A stretch of DNA of 64,000 nt from Erinaceus europaeus. Its lineage: Eukaryota > Chordata > Mammalia > Eulipotyphla > Erinaceidae. Each line of letters starts with the position of its first letter. Within the stretch, counting starts at the first letter, position 1. The position numbers and the translations under genes were made by a program. Positions 11,646-22,126 of the stretch are shown one piece after another. The notes under the pieces were generated by a model. The model was not told where the DNA came from. It did not search any database and worked only from the letters and a program-made list of their open reading frames with translations. Location of the stretch: positions 9,078,417 through 9,142,416 of the forward strand of contig NC_080165.1 of assembly GCF_950295315.1 (NCBI RefSeq). The letters run 5' to 3'.

Positions 11646-11994
11646 TCAGAGCACTGCTCCGCTGTTTGTGGGATCCTATCCACCTTAGTAGATGTCTTAG
11701 TGCTAAGCCACATGGACAGAACCAAAGACCTCACTCTGGAAGACATAAGCCACTTCCCAGACCCTCGGCTGAGTTTTATAATCCATTCAAAGGGACAGTC
11801 AGCGTCATTTTATAGCAGGAAAACAAGGAAACTGAGTCAGAGGTTAGGCAACACAATGAAAGCTTCAGAGAGGCCCTAGGATGGAATCAGTCCAGGACCT
11901 CTCCTTTTCTGTTGTTTCATCGCAGTGGCCTAAAGAGGGCGCGGAACTGGGAATTCATCTTTGATAGAAATGGTGATGGTGGGTTCCAGATGCC

Positions 11995-12319
11995 ACCAGG
12001 ATGCTGGCCAGGCTTCCCTGGATTGAAGACCCCACCAGTGTGTCCTGGAGCTCAGCTTCCCCAGAGACACACCCTACTAGGGAAAGAGAGAGGCAGACTG
12101 GGAGCATGGACCGACCAGTCAACGCCCATGTTCAGCGGGGAAGCAATTACAGAAGCCAGACCTTCCCACAATGACCCTGGGTCCATGCTCCCAGAGGGCT
12201 AGAGAATGGGAAAGCTATCAGGGGAGGGTGTGGGTTATGGAGATTGGGTGGTGGGAATTGTGTGGAGTTGTACCCCTCCTACCTTATGGTTTTGTTAATT
12301 AATCCTTTCTTAAATAAAA

Positions 12320-12325
<6 letters not shown>
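11995..12325 (+). mobile_element. Family X repeat next to exon 2
   Basis: The sense-strand copy reads GTGTCCTGGAGCTCAGCTTC, CAGCGGGGAAGCAATTACAG, GTGGTGGGAATTGTGTGGAG and ends TTAATCCTTTCTTAAATAAA. Its tail lies about 155 bases before the exon 2 acceptor. Confidence 0.88.

Positions 12326-12361
<36 letters not shown>
12318..12361. repeat. Poly(A) and (TA)n microsatellite
   Basis: An A run followed by about 16 TA units grew from the tail of the family X copy. Confidence 0.95.
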
Positions 12362-12364
<3 letters not shown>

Positions 12365-12481
12365 GAAATGGTGGTGGTGGGGGTTCCGATTGCCACCTTT
12401 TCCCCCCTTTTTGCCTTCTGTTCCAAGGTGATATTCCACTGACTTTTGTTCCTCCCCTCTCTTCTTTTTCATTTCTTTCAG

Positions 12482-13133
12482 CTGGGATTCCTCAGCTCCA
12501 TCACAGCTCAGCCCGAGCAGAAGTCTCCAAATCTTATTGGCAAATACCATCATGTTGACCGTGCCACCGGCCAGGTCCTAACCTGTGACAAATGTCCAGC
12601 AGGAACCTATGTATCTGAGCACTGTACCAACACCAGCCTGCGTGTCTGCAGCCGTTGCCCCATGGGGACCTTCACCAGGCATGAGAACGGCATAGAGAAA
12701 TGCCATGACTGTAGCCAGCCATGCCCTTGGCCAATGATTGAGAAATTACCTTGTGCTGCCTTGACTGACCGAGAATGCACTTGCCCGCCTGGCACGTTCC
12801 AGTCTAACGGTACCTGCGCCCCCCATACGGCGTGTCCTGTGGGGTGGGGCGTGCGGAAGAAAGGGACGGTGTTCGAGGACGTGCGCTGCAGGCAGTGTGC
12901 TCGGGGTACCTTCTCTGATGTGCCTTCTAGTGTGATGAAATGCAAAGCATACACAGACTGTCGGAGTCAGAACCTCGTGGTGATCAAGCCAGGGACCAAG
13001 GAGGCAGACAACATCTGTGGGACATTCCTTTCCTCCTCCAGCACGAACTCGCCTTCCCCTGGCACTACCATCTTTTCTCACCCCGAGCACCTGGAGTCCC
13101 TTGAAGTCCCTCCCTCCACTTATGTTCCCAAAG
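12482..13133 (+). CDS. TNFRSF21: TNFRSF21 (death receptor 6) exon 2: end of signal peptide and cysteine-rich domains
   Basis: DR6 is a type I membrane receptor of the TNF-receptor superfamily; its known roles are neuronal death and axon pruning (with APP fragments as proposed ligand), T/B-cell regulation and JNK/NF-kB signalling. This exon begins after the AG at 12480-12481 with LGFLSSITA, the end of the signal peptide. The mature start QPEQK follows. By alignment with the human numbering I remember, it covers about residues 33-249 and all four TNFR cysteine-rich repeats. Eighteen cysteines are visible from TCDKC to NICGT. N-glycosylation sequons NTS (N82) and NGT (N141) are kept. The frame is open throughout and ends in phase 1, with the glycine codon split before the GT at 13134. 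An upstream in-frame ATG at 12446 lies in the intron and is not the start. Identification is by direct recognition of the protein. Confidence 0.97.
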
Positions 13134-14673
13134 GTAACCCAACCTTGTGAGTTAATTATTTGAGGAAGACTTTGAGCTCAGTGGCAGCGCCAAGAATGGG
13201 ATTGTATGTACAGGGATGTTTTTCTTCTTTTCTGTAGCCCATAATCACCCTTTGAAGAAGGGGGCTACCATTCTGTGCCTAATTAAATATGGATTCTTTG
13301 AACCTATTAGAAAGACTTTAAGCTGAGAAATTTTGGGGTAGGGGGGGACTCAGATATCTAAAACTAGGTCAAATTCAGCCAGAAAATAAGAACTGGAAAA
13401 AGAAAGAAAGAAAGAAAGATAGCATAGGGACCTTTTATAAATCACTTCTTCAGATCTTGGTTTCAAGCTTGTCAAATACATGAGTGATTCAGATGTTTAA
13501 GGTTCATTCCAGATTGAAGTTTTTTTTTTTAAATATGGAATCAATCCTAGATAGCAAGGAGGAAAGAAGAAGAGAGAAGCAGAGGAAATACAATAACTTC
13601 TGGAAGAGAGATAAATGATGGATCCAAGGGCAGGAGAAAAGTTAGAAGCTTCAGGAAACATGCAAATTTGTATTAACTTTAGCAAACAGTAAACTTTTTT
13701 TTTTGTAAGTGATGTTGACTTCATGTCTTTCATCAAATATCCTTGTTTTTTTCAATTCAGTTTGAGCTGTAGACAGAACATAAAATTCAGTCTTTATTTT
13801 TAAACCTTTTGGGGCTGAATGAATACTTAATTTAATTTCTTATGAAATCATAGCCAACTTGTCCTGTCTAGCAAAGTCTCATGCGTTAGAAAGTTTGAGT
13901 TTATGTTAGTCTACCTGTGAGGAGAATCTTAAACTGCCATTTGGAATTGGAGAACTAGGTCCAAAAGCTCAAGTGACCTGTTCAGGTTATCTCAGAAACA
14001 GATACAGGTCAAGTCCTGTCTCTTGTGGTTTGAGAATGATCAGCTGGAGCCTAGTGCCTCACACCACTCGGTGGTGGTCCTGAGACACATTCATGGTTTC
14101 TGGTGACTTGCAAGTCTTGCTCCTCTCCTACTCCTTAACAAAGACACCTTGTGGAGACTTCTCTGAAAGAAGTCCACTAAACTTCCCACTAAACTTCTTG
14201 TTTATCTACTAATAGCAAATATAAAGAAAGTTCTGTCTTATTTTATTCGTTGACCTCTCACCAAACCTGGATGTGAGTTTGAGCTATTTAGTCATTGTCC
14301 CCATTTTACCATTGCACCAGGGCAATCAGAGTTTGAGAGAGGAGGCATTAAGTTCAGGCTTGTTCTCCGAAGAATCAAAATGATTACAAGTCGGCTAAAG
14401 CGGTGAACTCAGTCTTCTCTGTGTGCTCAGCACAGGAGAAGTTGCTGTTGTTGGATCAGATGTTGGACCCCTCATTATGTTTTTAAGCAGAGGGCAGAGT
14501 GTAGCTTTTACCTTGCACAAATAGGTGTGTTTAGGGTCTTGCTGGAAAGGTGGAATCTATTCTTAAGCTCCAAAGGTCATCTGACCTAGTTTGAAGATGA
14601 CCAGGAAAAGGAGAGGATATATAGAGCCCCAAATATAGAAAAGCTCTTCCCCCTCCTTACTCTTATTTTCTAG
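13134..14673 (+). other. TNFRSF21: TNFRSF21 intron 2
   Basis: This short intron (1,540 bases) has GT at 13134 and AG at 14672-14673. A pyrimidine-rich tract precedes exon 3. Apart from a short (AAAG)n run and weak MIR-like segments it holds no repeat I can recognise, and it is the only SINE-free intron in the window. Confidence 0.93.
13399..13418. repeat. (AAAG)n short run
   Basis: There are about five AAAG units in intron 2. Confidence 0.9.
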
Positions 14674-15168
14674 GCATGAACTCAACAGAATTCAACTCTT
14701 CTGCCTCTGTTAGACCAAAGGTACCAAGTGACATCCAGGAAGGGACAGTCCCTGACAACACGAGCTCAGCAACAGGGGAGGAAGGCGTCACCAAGACTCT
14801 CCCGAACCTCCAGGTAGTTACCCACCAGCAAGGTCCCCACCACAGACACATCCTGAAGCTGCTGCCGTCCATGGAGGCCAGCGGCGGCGAGAAGTCCAGC
14901 ACGCCCATCAAAGGCTTCAAGAGGGGCCACGCTAGACAGCACCTCCACAAGCATTTTGACATCAACGAACATTTACCCTGGATGATTGTGCTCTTCCTGC
15001 TATTGGTGCTGGTGGTGATAGTGGTGTGTAGTATCCGGAAGAGTTCCAGGACTCTGAAAAAGGGGCCCCGGCAGGACCCCAGTGCCATTGTGGAAAAGGC
15101 AGGGCTGAAGAAATCCATGACTCCAACCCAGAACCGGGAGAAATGGGTCTACTATTGTAACGGTCATG
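14674..15168 (+). CDS. TNFRSF21: TNFRSF21 exon 3: stalk, transmembrane helix and juxtamembrane region
   Basis: The exon completes the split glycine and continues with MNSTEFNSS, the serine/threonine-rich extracellular stalk. By remembered human numbering it covers residues 251-414. Sequons at N252, N257 and N278 are present, but the human sequon at N289 reads VTKT here and is lost. A hydrophobic helix ([17 protein letters not shown], about 14979-15030) is the single membrane span. A basic cytoplasmic segment [14 protein letters not shown] follows it. The exon ends in CNGH plus the first base of a glycine codon, in phase 1. The donor GT at 15169 lies only 10 bases from an antisense SINE, and the splice site itself is duplicated at 15471. 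Confidence 0.97.
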
Positions 15169-15178
15169 GTGAGCCTGC
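15168..15178 (+). other. Exon 3 5' splice site, first copy of an 11-bp target-site duplication
   Basis: GGTGAGCCTGC spans the last exon base and the first ten intron bases. The same 11 bases recur at 15470-15480, directly after the SINE's CTCCC end. The SINE therefore inserted 10 bases into the intron and copied the splice donor. Confidence 0.93.
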
Positions 15179-15469
15179 CTTTTTTAAAAAAAAAATTATT
15201 TATTTATTTTCCCTTTTGTTGCTCTTGTTGTTTAACATTGTTGTAATTATTGATGTCATTGTTGTTGGATAGGATAGAAGGAAACGGAGAGAGGAGGGGA
15301 AGACAGAGAGGGGGAGGGGAGAGAAAGACAGACACCTGCAGACCTGCTTCACCACCTGTGAAGGGACTCCCCTGCAGGTGGGGAGCCGGGGCTCGAACCG
15401 GGATCCTTATGCCGGTCCTTACGCTTTGCGCCACGTGTGTTTAACCCGCTGCACCACCTCCGGACTCCC
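15179..15469 (-). mobile_element. SINE type A at the exon 3/intron 3 boundary
   Basis: This young-looking, full-length antisense copy has its T-rich tail at the left, the body CTCCCCTGCAGGTGGGGAGCC at 15366-15386 and its head end CCGGACTCCC at 15460-15469. The target duplication 15168-15178/15470-15480 fixes its limits exactly. Confidence 0.95.
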
Positions 15470-15480
15470 GGTGAGCCTGC
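15470..15480 (+). other. Duplicated 5' splice site (second copy of the target-site duplication)
   Basis: This is an exact copy of 15168-15178, GGTGAGCCTGC, so it has the same donor bases from -1 to +10 as the real site. Only the upstream exon-side bases differ (CCCG instead of CATG). Use of this site would add the 302 bases 15169-15470 to the transcript, including an in-frame stop at 15270-15272. Confidence 0.85.
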
Positions 15481-15769
15481 TTTTATCCTTGCTTACGGGT
15501 TCCACTGCCTCTCATTCCTTACGTCCTTGTGTCCGAGGGAGTAGGAGATGCAGAGTTTCTGGAATCTCTCTTGTGTACTAATTGCTATTTGATCTAATGG
15601 TGTTATAAAAAAAAAAAGAGGTGATTAGCATGAGGTGCTTTATGTTAAGGGAATGACCTCTCTTCCCTCTGTGGCATTTTTAAAAGTGAATGTTACAGAG
15701 TCAGACACCTGAGGGTGACCTTGAGGGGCTTAGTTCAGCTTTAATCCTTTTGTTCTCTTTTTTTGTTTG

Positions 15770-15928
15770 TTTTTATTTTATTTATATATTTATTTGCCTC
15801 CAGGGATGTTGCTGTGGCTCAGTGCCAGTACTATGAATGCTGTCCATTTTATTGGATAGGACAGAGAGAAATTGAGAGAGGAGGGGGAGATAGAGAGGGA
15901 GAGAGACAGAGAGACACATGAAAACTCA
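15770..15928 (-). mobile_element. SINE type A, 5'-truncated
   Basis: The tail domain GCCTCCAGGGATGTTGCTG and the body up to GAGACACATG are present. The tRNA head is missing. Confidence 0.75.
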
Positions 15929-16140
15929 AGTCAGTATGTGTTGATTTAGACTGGAATTCTGTGGCCCTTCCTCTTTTGTAGACAAGAAACAACTTACAGA
16001 ACTTTTAGCAACTTAACTTGATCTGTGTTCTCAGACTGTGGCAGTTACATCCCTATTTCTTTAAACTCCAAGTAAAAATTCAGATTGAAATGTTAATACT
16101 CACATAATAACAACTGTTATTATCATTACTACTATTTTTA

Positions 16141-16256
16141 CTAGAGCACTGCTCAGTTCTGGCTTATGGGAGTGCTAGGGATTAAACCTGGGACTTTGGA
16201 GCCACAGGCCTGATAGTCTCTTTGCTTAACCATTATACTCTATCTCCTACCCTGGA
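16141..16256 (-). mobile_element. SINE type D
   Basis: The + strand reads AGAGCACTGCTCAGTTCTGG ... GATTAAACCTGGGACTTTGG ... AACCATTATACTCTATCTCC. Confidence 0.78.
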
Positions 16257-16265
16257 GATTCTGTT

Positions 16266-16376
16266 TTTGGGGTCAGAGTGCTGCTCACTTCTGGCTATTG
16301 TTAAGGCCAAAGACTGGACGTGGGGCCTCTGTCATGCAAGTCTTGTGGGTCACTGCTGTGTTACTGTTCTAGTCAT
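16266..16376 (-). mobile_element. SINE type D, diverged
   Basis: GTCAGAGTGCTGCTCACTTC and CATGCAAGTCTTGTGGGTCA mark a second, older type D copy next to the first. Confidence 0.55.
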
Positions 16377-16655
16377 TCTTTTTTTTCTATGAACCAATTC
16401 AAAAGATGCATTTCTTCTGGTCTAAAGAAGGACTAAGATAAAAGATACCCACCTATTTTTTTTATTGAGATAGATACTTATTAAGTTTGCAAAGTTCAGC
16501 TTTCATAAAATCTTATAAAAAACAATTGAGGAGGAAATCGGCCAAGCATACAGTAATTTTGGAGGACCATTTTCTCGCCCTTTACCTGTAGATGCTTCTG
16601 TATGCATTTCCTAGCAGCACAGAGATTCTCTTTTTTAAAAAAAGCATGTTTTAGG

Positions 16656-16972
16656 GGACTGGGCGGTAGCGCAGCAGGTTAAGCACACCTGGTGCAAAGC
16701 ACAAGGACCAGAGTAAGGATCCCTGTTTGAGCCCCTGGCTCCCCACCTCAGGGGGGAGTCACTTCACAAGCGATGAAGCAGGTTTGCAGGTGTCTCTCTT
16801 TCTCTTACCCTCCTCTCTCAATTTCTCTCTGTTCTATCCAACAACAATAATAACCACAACGAGGATAAAACAACAAGGGCAATAAAAGGGGAAAAAAAAT
16901 AGCCTCCAGGAGCATTGAATTTGTAGGCACCATTGAGCCCCAGCAATAACCCTGGAGGCAAAAAAAAAAGGC
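16656..16972 (+). mobile_element. SINE type A, long form
   Basis: The copy has a clear head GGGCGGTAGCGCAGCAGG, its body and the second domain ending ATAACCCTGGAGGC with an A tail. Confidence 0.9.
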
Positions 16973-17162
16973 CTGTTTTTCAGTCTCAGTAAGTTAATGT
17001 CTGTGTTACAAACTGCATCTATATAATACTTTAATTTTGAATCCACATTCTAATGATACCAGTTGACCTAGCAAGGCCCTTGATAGGATGCATGATTTTT
17101 TTAACTCTAGTATCAAATCTAGGCTTTTCAAAAATATGAAATATTACATTACATTACCCTTT

Positions 17163-17439
17163 TAAAAATATTTATGTATTTCCTTTTTGTTGCCCTTGTT
17201 TTTATTGTTGTAGCAATTATTGTTAATATCGTCGTTGTTGGATAGGACAGAGAGAAATGGAGAGAGGAGGGGAAGACAGAGACGGGGAGAGAAAGATAGA
17301 CACCTGCAGACCTGCTTCAACCGCCTGTGAGGTGACTCCCATGCAGGTGGGGAGCCAGGGCCTTGAACCGGGATCCTTACGCTGGTCCTTGCACTTTGCG
17401 CCACGTGCGCTTAACCCGCTGAGCTACCGCCGGACTCCC
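17163..17439 (-). mobile_element. SINE type A with target duplication
   Basis: The full copy is flanked by TACATTACCCTTT on both sides (at about 17150 and 17440). The head ends GCCGGACTCCC. Confidence 0.92.
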
Positions 17440-17557
17440 TACATTACCCTTTAACTAGCCTTGGGATTCTTGTTCTGATGTGCCTAACTAGCAGGAAACT
17501 AGTGAACACTCTGCTATACTAAGTGACTGAACATATCCTCTCATTATGCATTTTATT

Positions 17558-17840
17558 TTAATTATTTTTAATATTTTTTATTTTTATTTATTCCCTTTTG
17601 TTGCCCTTGTTGTTTTATTGTTGTAGTCATTATTGATGTTGTCATTGTTGGATAGGACAGAGAGAAATGGAGAGAGGAGGGGAAGACAGAGAGGAGGAGA
17701 GAAAGATAGACACCTGCAGACCTGCTTCACCGCCTGTGAAGCGACTCCCCTGCAGGTGGGGAGCTGGGGATTCGAACTGGGATCCGGTCCTTGCACTTTG
17801 CGCCACATGCGCTTAACCCGCTGCGCTACTGTCTGACTCC
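17558..17840 (-). mobile_element. SINE type A with 18-bp target duplication
   Basis: The full copy is flanked by CTCATTATGCATTTTATT at 17540-17557 and 17841-17858, a perfect duplication that points to a recent insertion. Confidence 0.94.
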
Positions 17841-18019
17841 CTCATTATGCATTTTATTAAAGAAACCATTTGTCTTAGATTAAACCATTTGGATTAGATC
17901 TCTGTCAGCTGTAATTCTAATTTTCTCTTTCACTTTCACAGTGCTTGATAGTACAGTAAGCTGCAGGGAAGTCAAGCTGGTTAAACAGCAGGAAAAAATT
18001 TAATACAATGGCCTTAGAT

Positions 18020-18400
18020 ATTCTTTTTTTTTAAATTTATATTTATAAAATGGAAATATTGACAAGACTATTGGATAAGAGGGGGTACATCTACACATAT
18101 TGCCCACCCCCAGAGCTCCGTATCCCATCCCCTCCCCTGATAGCTTTCCTATTCTTTATCCCTCTGGGAGTATGGACTCAGGGTCATTGTGGGATGCAGA
18201 AGGTGGAAGGTCTGGCTTCTGTAATTGCTTCCCTGCTAAACATGGGCGTTGGCAGGTGGATCCACACTCCCAGCCTCTTTCCCTAGTGGGGAAGGGCTCT
18301 GGGGAGGTGAGATTCCAGGACACATTGGTGGGGTTGTCTGCCCCGGGAAGTCAGGTTGGCATCATGGTAGCATCTGAAACATGATGGCTGAAACAGAGTT
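18020..18400 (-). mobile_element. Family X repeat
   Basis: The + strand shows AAATTTATATTTATAAAATG (tail), GATAGCTTTCCTATTCTTTA, GATGCAGAAGGTGGAAGGTC, GCTAAACATGGGCGTTGGC and CAGGACACATTGGTGGGG. Confidence 0.87.
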
Positions 18401-18956
18401 AAGATGACCTTAGACATTCTATGGCCTCAGTAACTTTGTAAACTACTTGGTGTCTCTTAAACAATGTTCTATTTCACAGAAAGAGTGAAAGTGCCAAGTC
18501 AAACAAAGCCAGACCATAACTTCTGTGAAAGCATTGCTTTAGCAATATGCTTTTCCCGTTAAATAACAATACCCTCATTCAGGTGTGACTGTCTTTTCCC
18601 AATGGTTTGACCATATCTCCCCTCCCCCACCACTTGGGTTTTTGCACTGGGATGTTTATGTGTTTCTCTAAGTAAGGTCTCCTCTTTCTCAACTGCTGCT
18701 CTCAAAGGTATATCCAGGTAAAACTCCATTACAAAGAGGGGTTCTGTTTTTAATAAGAGTCATTCTAGGTGTTGTGAGCAGCTCCCACAAACAGTGTCTT
18801 GTTGATCTGAATGCTGTGAGACCTGGATGGCAGATAACCCTGTATAATAAAACTTTATTCCGATCCTTATCCATTTAAGACTTGATTATCATCTGGAGCT
18901 AAGAGTGGAGACAGAGCCGCCTAGCTCTGAGTGATCTCCATAAGAGGTCAGGTAAG

Positions 18957-19243
18957 GGGGGCCGGGCGGTAGTGCAGCGGATTAAGCACATGTGGCACAA
19001 AGCGCAAGGACAGGTGTAATGATCCCAGGTTGAGTCCCCCACTCCCAGGGGAGTCACTTCACAGGTGGTGAAGCAGGACTGTAGGTGTCTTTCTCTTCCC
19101 CTCTCTGTCTTCCCCTCCTCTCTCCATTTCTCTCTGTCCTATCCAACAACAATGACGACATCAATAATACAACAATAATAACTACAACAGTAAAGCAACA
19201 GGAGCAACAAAGGGGAAAAATAAATAAATTAAAAAACAAAAAA
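18957..19243 (+). mobile_element. SINE type A with target duplication
   Basis: The full copy is flanked by AGAGGTCAGGTAAG on both sides (about 18943 and 19244). The head is GGGCGGTAGTGCAGCGG. Confidence 0.93.
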
Positions 19244-19349
19244 AGAGGTCAGGTAAGACCTCACTTATCTGTCCATCTCAGACAGACCACACTATACTTT
19301 CGAGGGTCATCTCGACCCTCAACACCCTGAAGCTAGGCCTCTGCTTTCT

Positions 19350-19626
19350 GTCTTTTTTTAAAAGTTATTTATATATTCCATTTTGTTGCCCTTGTTTTAT
19401 TGTTGTTGTTACTGATGTCGTCGTTGTTGGACAGGACAGAGAGAAATGGAGAGAGGAGGGGAAGACAGAGAGGGGGAGAGAAAGACAGACACCTGCAGAC
19501 CTCCTTCTCCACCTGTGAAGCGACTCCCCTGCAGGTGGGGAGCCGGGGGCTTGAACCGGGATCCTTATGCCGGTCCTTGTGCTTTGCACCACGTGCGCTT
19601 AACTCGCTGCGCTACTGTCGACTCCC
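19350..19626 (-). mobile_element. SINE type A
   Basis: The full antisense copy has its tail at TTATTTATATATTCC and its head end at CTACTGTCGACTCCCC. Confidence 0.91.
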
Positions 19627-19674
19627 CGTTTCTCTTTTTTTAAAAAAAACTTACTCTGATGTGTTTATTATTTA

Positions 19675-20033
19675 CTTTATTATATTTTAATTTTTGTTAG
19701 CTATTTAATAATGATTAACAAAATTGTAATATAACATGGTTATAATCCCATGTAGTCCCCACCACCAAAGTTCTGTGTCCCACCTCCTCCATTGGAAGCT
19801 TTCCTATTCTTTACCCCTCTGGGAGTATGGACCACAATTCTTTATGGGGTGAAGAAGGTGGAAGGTCTGGCTTCTGTAATTGCTTCTCCACTGGTCATGG
19901 GCGTTGGCAGGTAGACCCATAACCCCAGCCCATTTCTGTCTTTCTCCAGTGGGGCAGAGCTCTGGAGAGGTGAGACTTCTGGACACACTGGTGAGGTCAT
20001 CTGTCCAGAGAAGTCAGGATGGTGTCACGATAA
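19675..20033 (-). mobile_element. Family X repeat, older variant
   Basis: ATTTAATAATGATTAACAAA, CCCCACCACCAAAGTTCTGT and GAAGAAGGTGGAAGGTCTGG follow the family order. The copy is interrupted at its end by the poly(T)-only insertion. Confidence 0.82.
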
Positions 20034-20068
20034 TTTTTTTTTTTTTTTTTTTTGGTGTCTCGATAATC
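20020..20068 (-). mobile_element. Poly(T)-only insertion with target duplication
   Basis: TGGTGTCACGATAAT (20020-20034) and TGGTGTCTCGATAAT (20054-20068) flank a run made only of T. The two sides differ at one base. The insertion lies inside a family X copy. Confidence 0.65.
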
Positions 20069-20440
20069 TAATCTCACTATAAGAAACTGTTTTTTTGATT
20101 CTTCTAACTTTTCTGCCAACTATGAACTGAAGATCTTTAAAGTTAATGTGCCGAAAGCAGCATTCTTCCTTTCATGGAATCCTAGCGTTGGGAATGTAAG
20201 ACAGGACTTTATGTAATAGGAAGATAGGAGACTGTGGTGTTTTGTAGCCTTCCTTCCTTTCTGAAGGAATTATATTCAGAGTGATTGTATATTTGGTAGA
20301 TTGGGACTGTTGTGGTTTCTTGCCATACATTTATCTCAGCAATAGGAACTGTAAGTCTTTTCAGAATTTTTATATATTAAAAATCTACATAAGGGATTAT
20401 TGCCGGGTCCATTGTTATTGAGATGAATCTGCTATTTTAA
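20069..20440. other. Intron 3 sequence without recognisable element
   Basis: I see no known repeat or gene. Confidence 0.55.
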
Positions 20441-20444
20441 AAAG

Positions 20445-20612
20445 TATATTTTATTGCAATGATAGAGAGATACAGAGAGAAAGGTACAAAAAGAAGAGGA
20501 ACCAGAACACTGCTCAGCTGTGGGTTATGGTGGTATGGGGGACTGAACCTGGGGCTTTGAGCCTCCTCAGTCAACATCTTTGGTAAAAACATTATGCTGT
20601 ACCCCTCCCCCC
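20445..20612 (-). mobile_element. SINE type D
   Basis: GCTGTGGGTTATGGTGGTAT, GACTGAACCTGGGGCTTTG and ACATTATGCTGTACCCC mark the copy. ACATTATGCTGTAC is repeated at 20618-20631. Confidence 0.75.
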
Positions 20613-20632
20613 CCAGACATTATGCTGTACTC

Positions 20633-20732
20633 CCCTGAGGTGGGGAGCTGGGGGCTCGAACCCGGATCCTTGAGCCGGTCCTTTGCGCTTTGCACCATGT
20701 GCACTTAACCACTGCGCTACCGCCTGGCCCCC
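20633..20732 (-). mobile_element. SINE type A, head-only fragment
   Basis: Only the tRNA-like head remains, from GAGGTGGGGAGC through GGCTCGAACCC to GCCTGGCCCC. The body and tail are missing. Confidence 0.8.
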
Positions 20733-21210
20733 GGCATCTCCTTTAAGTTGATTGCAAAATGGTTTTAAAGAAAAGTAGTTTCATGTGCAGCAGAAGTGTA
20801 AGGGCCTTCTCTAGAACTAGATACAGTCTAAGGTGGTTTGATTTTATTTCTTTTAAGTTATAGCTTTATTATTATTATTGAGATAACCTTGGTTTACAAA
20901 ACTGGACATGTTTCAGAACTTGCAACTTCCTGATTCCTCAAGATGTGTCATACTTTGCTCTCTACCAAAACAACACTGTCCCTTCACCAAAGTCCATTAG
21001 TTTCAGACAACAATTAAAATAATTTATTCCCAACAAAACAGGGCTGCAAGAAACACTAAAGGAAATAGGTATAAAAGGAAAGTGTTGAATGTTTCCTCTC
21101 AGAAGAAGGTGTTTATTAACTCCCTTTGCCCTTAGTGTCATTATTTGGCTGTGTTTACGTGGTTTAACTCTCTCTGTTTCTTGTGTGGTGTTCTTTTTTT
21201 TTTTTAAAGT
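20733..21210. other. Intron 3 sequence, mostly unannotated
   Basis: The stretch around GAGATAACCTTGGTTTACAA looks like an old LINE 3' end, but I cannot assign it. Confidence 0.45.
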
Positions 21211-21214
21211 AACT

Positions 21215-21392
21215 CATTTTAAAATTTTATTTATTTATTTTTGAGGGAGAAGCAGAGACACACAGAGAAAGAAACACCAGAGCACTGCTCAGCTCTGGCT
21301 TATGGTGGTGCGGGGGGATTGAACCTGGGACTTAGGAGCCTTAGGCATGAGGGTCTGTTTGCATAACCATTATGCTATCTACCCTCACCCTT
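21215..21392 (-). mobile_element. SINE type D with A-rich tail
   Basis: A (TTTA)n tail and GAGCACTGCTCAGCTCTGGC ... GATTGAACCTGGGACTTAGG ... AACCATTATGCTATCTACC are visible on the + strand. Confidence 0.85.
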
Positions 21393-21778
21393 CGTCTGTG
21401 TTCTTAAGAGAGTAGGCTTTCAAGTTTTACTATGTGTAGTGTCTGCCTGGCTAGTAGCACAAAGAGTTGAAGGGTTTGTGAGGTGTCCAGAGCTGAGCTG
21501 GTTGGTGTAATGGCCACACAGCAGTTATTTAAGACTGAAATTAGCTAAAGTAAAGGTCAGTTTTCATCACACCAGCCGCAGTGTTCCCACTACACATGGC
21601 TAACAGATATTATAGTAAGGAACATTCTCCTTGTAGCGCTTCTGTTTGATGGCACTGTCTAGAGCATCCAGAGAAGAATCTACTTGCTTGACAGGTTGCC
21701 GTGTTTTTATCATTAAAATTTAGAATTTCCTTTGAACTTACAAAGATATGTGTTAGGGACTTAAATATAAAGATTTTT

Positions 21779-22126
21779 GTTGTTGTTGTTTCCAGGGTTA
21801 TTGCTGGGGCTCAGTGCCTACATTATGAATCCACTGCTCCTAGAGTTAATTTTTCCCATCTTGTTGCCCTTGTGGTTGAGTTTTTGTTGTAGTTGTTATT
21901 GTCGTCATAGCTGTTGTTGTTGTTGGACAGGGCAGAGAGAAATGGAGGAAGGATGGGGAAGACAGAGTGGGAGAGAAAGAGAAAGATAGATGCCTGCAGG
22001 ACTGCTTCACCGCTTGTGAAGCGACCCCCTGAAGGTGGGGAGCTAAGGTCTCGAACTGGGATCCTTAAGCCGACACTTATACTTTGTGCCACCTGCACTT
22101 AACCTGCTGCGCTACCACCCAGCCCC
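21779..22126 (-). mobile_element. SINE type A, long form, with target duplication
   Basis: The complete copy is flanked by AAATATAAAGATTTTT on both sides. The second domain is at the left (CCAGGGTTATTGCTGGGGC). Confidence 0.93.

Larger units (their letters stand above)
1..12481 (+). other. TNFRSF21: TNFRSF21 intron 1, 3' part
   Basis: This is intronic sequence leading to the exon 2 acceptor. It ends in a pyrimidine-rich tract and the AG at 12480-12481. I found no GC-rich promoter, CpG island or signal-peptide start exon here, so exon 1 must lie upstream of the window. The content is SINEs, two old family X copies, simple repeats and unannotated intron sequence, listed separately. Confidence 0.9.

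Noticed and set aside
12446..12481. In-frame ATG upstream of the DR6 cysteine-rich sequence as a possible start codon
   Set aside because: It lies in the pyrimidine-rich acceptor tract of intron 1. The protein sequence from 12482 continues the known signal peptide end, so the true start is in exon 1 outside the window.
1..12481. TNFRSF21 exon 1 or promoter within the window
   Set aside because: No GC-rich island, signal-peptide start or suitable donor was found.
17558..17840. Regularly spaced repeats suggesting an array such as CRISPR
   Set aside because: The repeats are dispersed SINEs in both orientations with target duplications. There are no short constant repeats with spacers.
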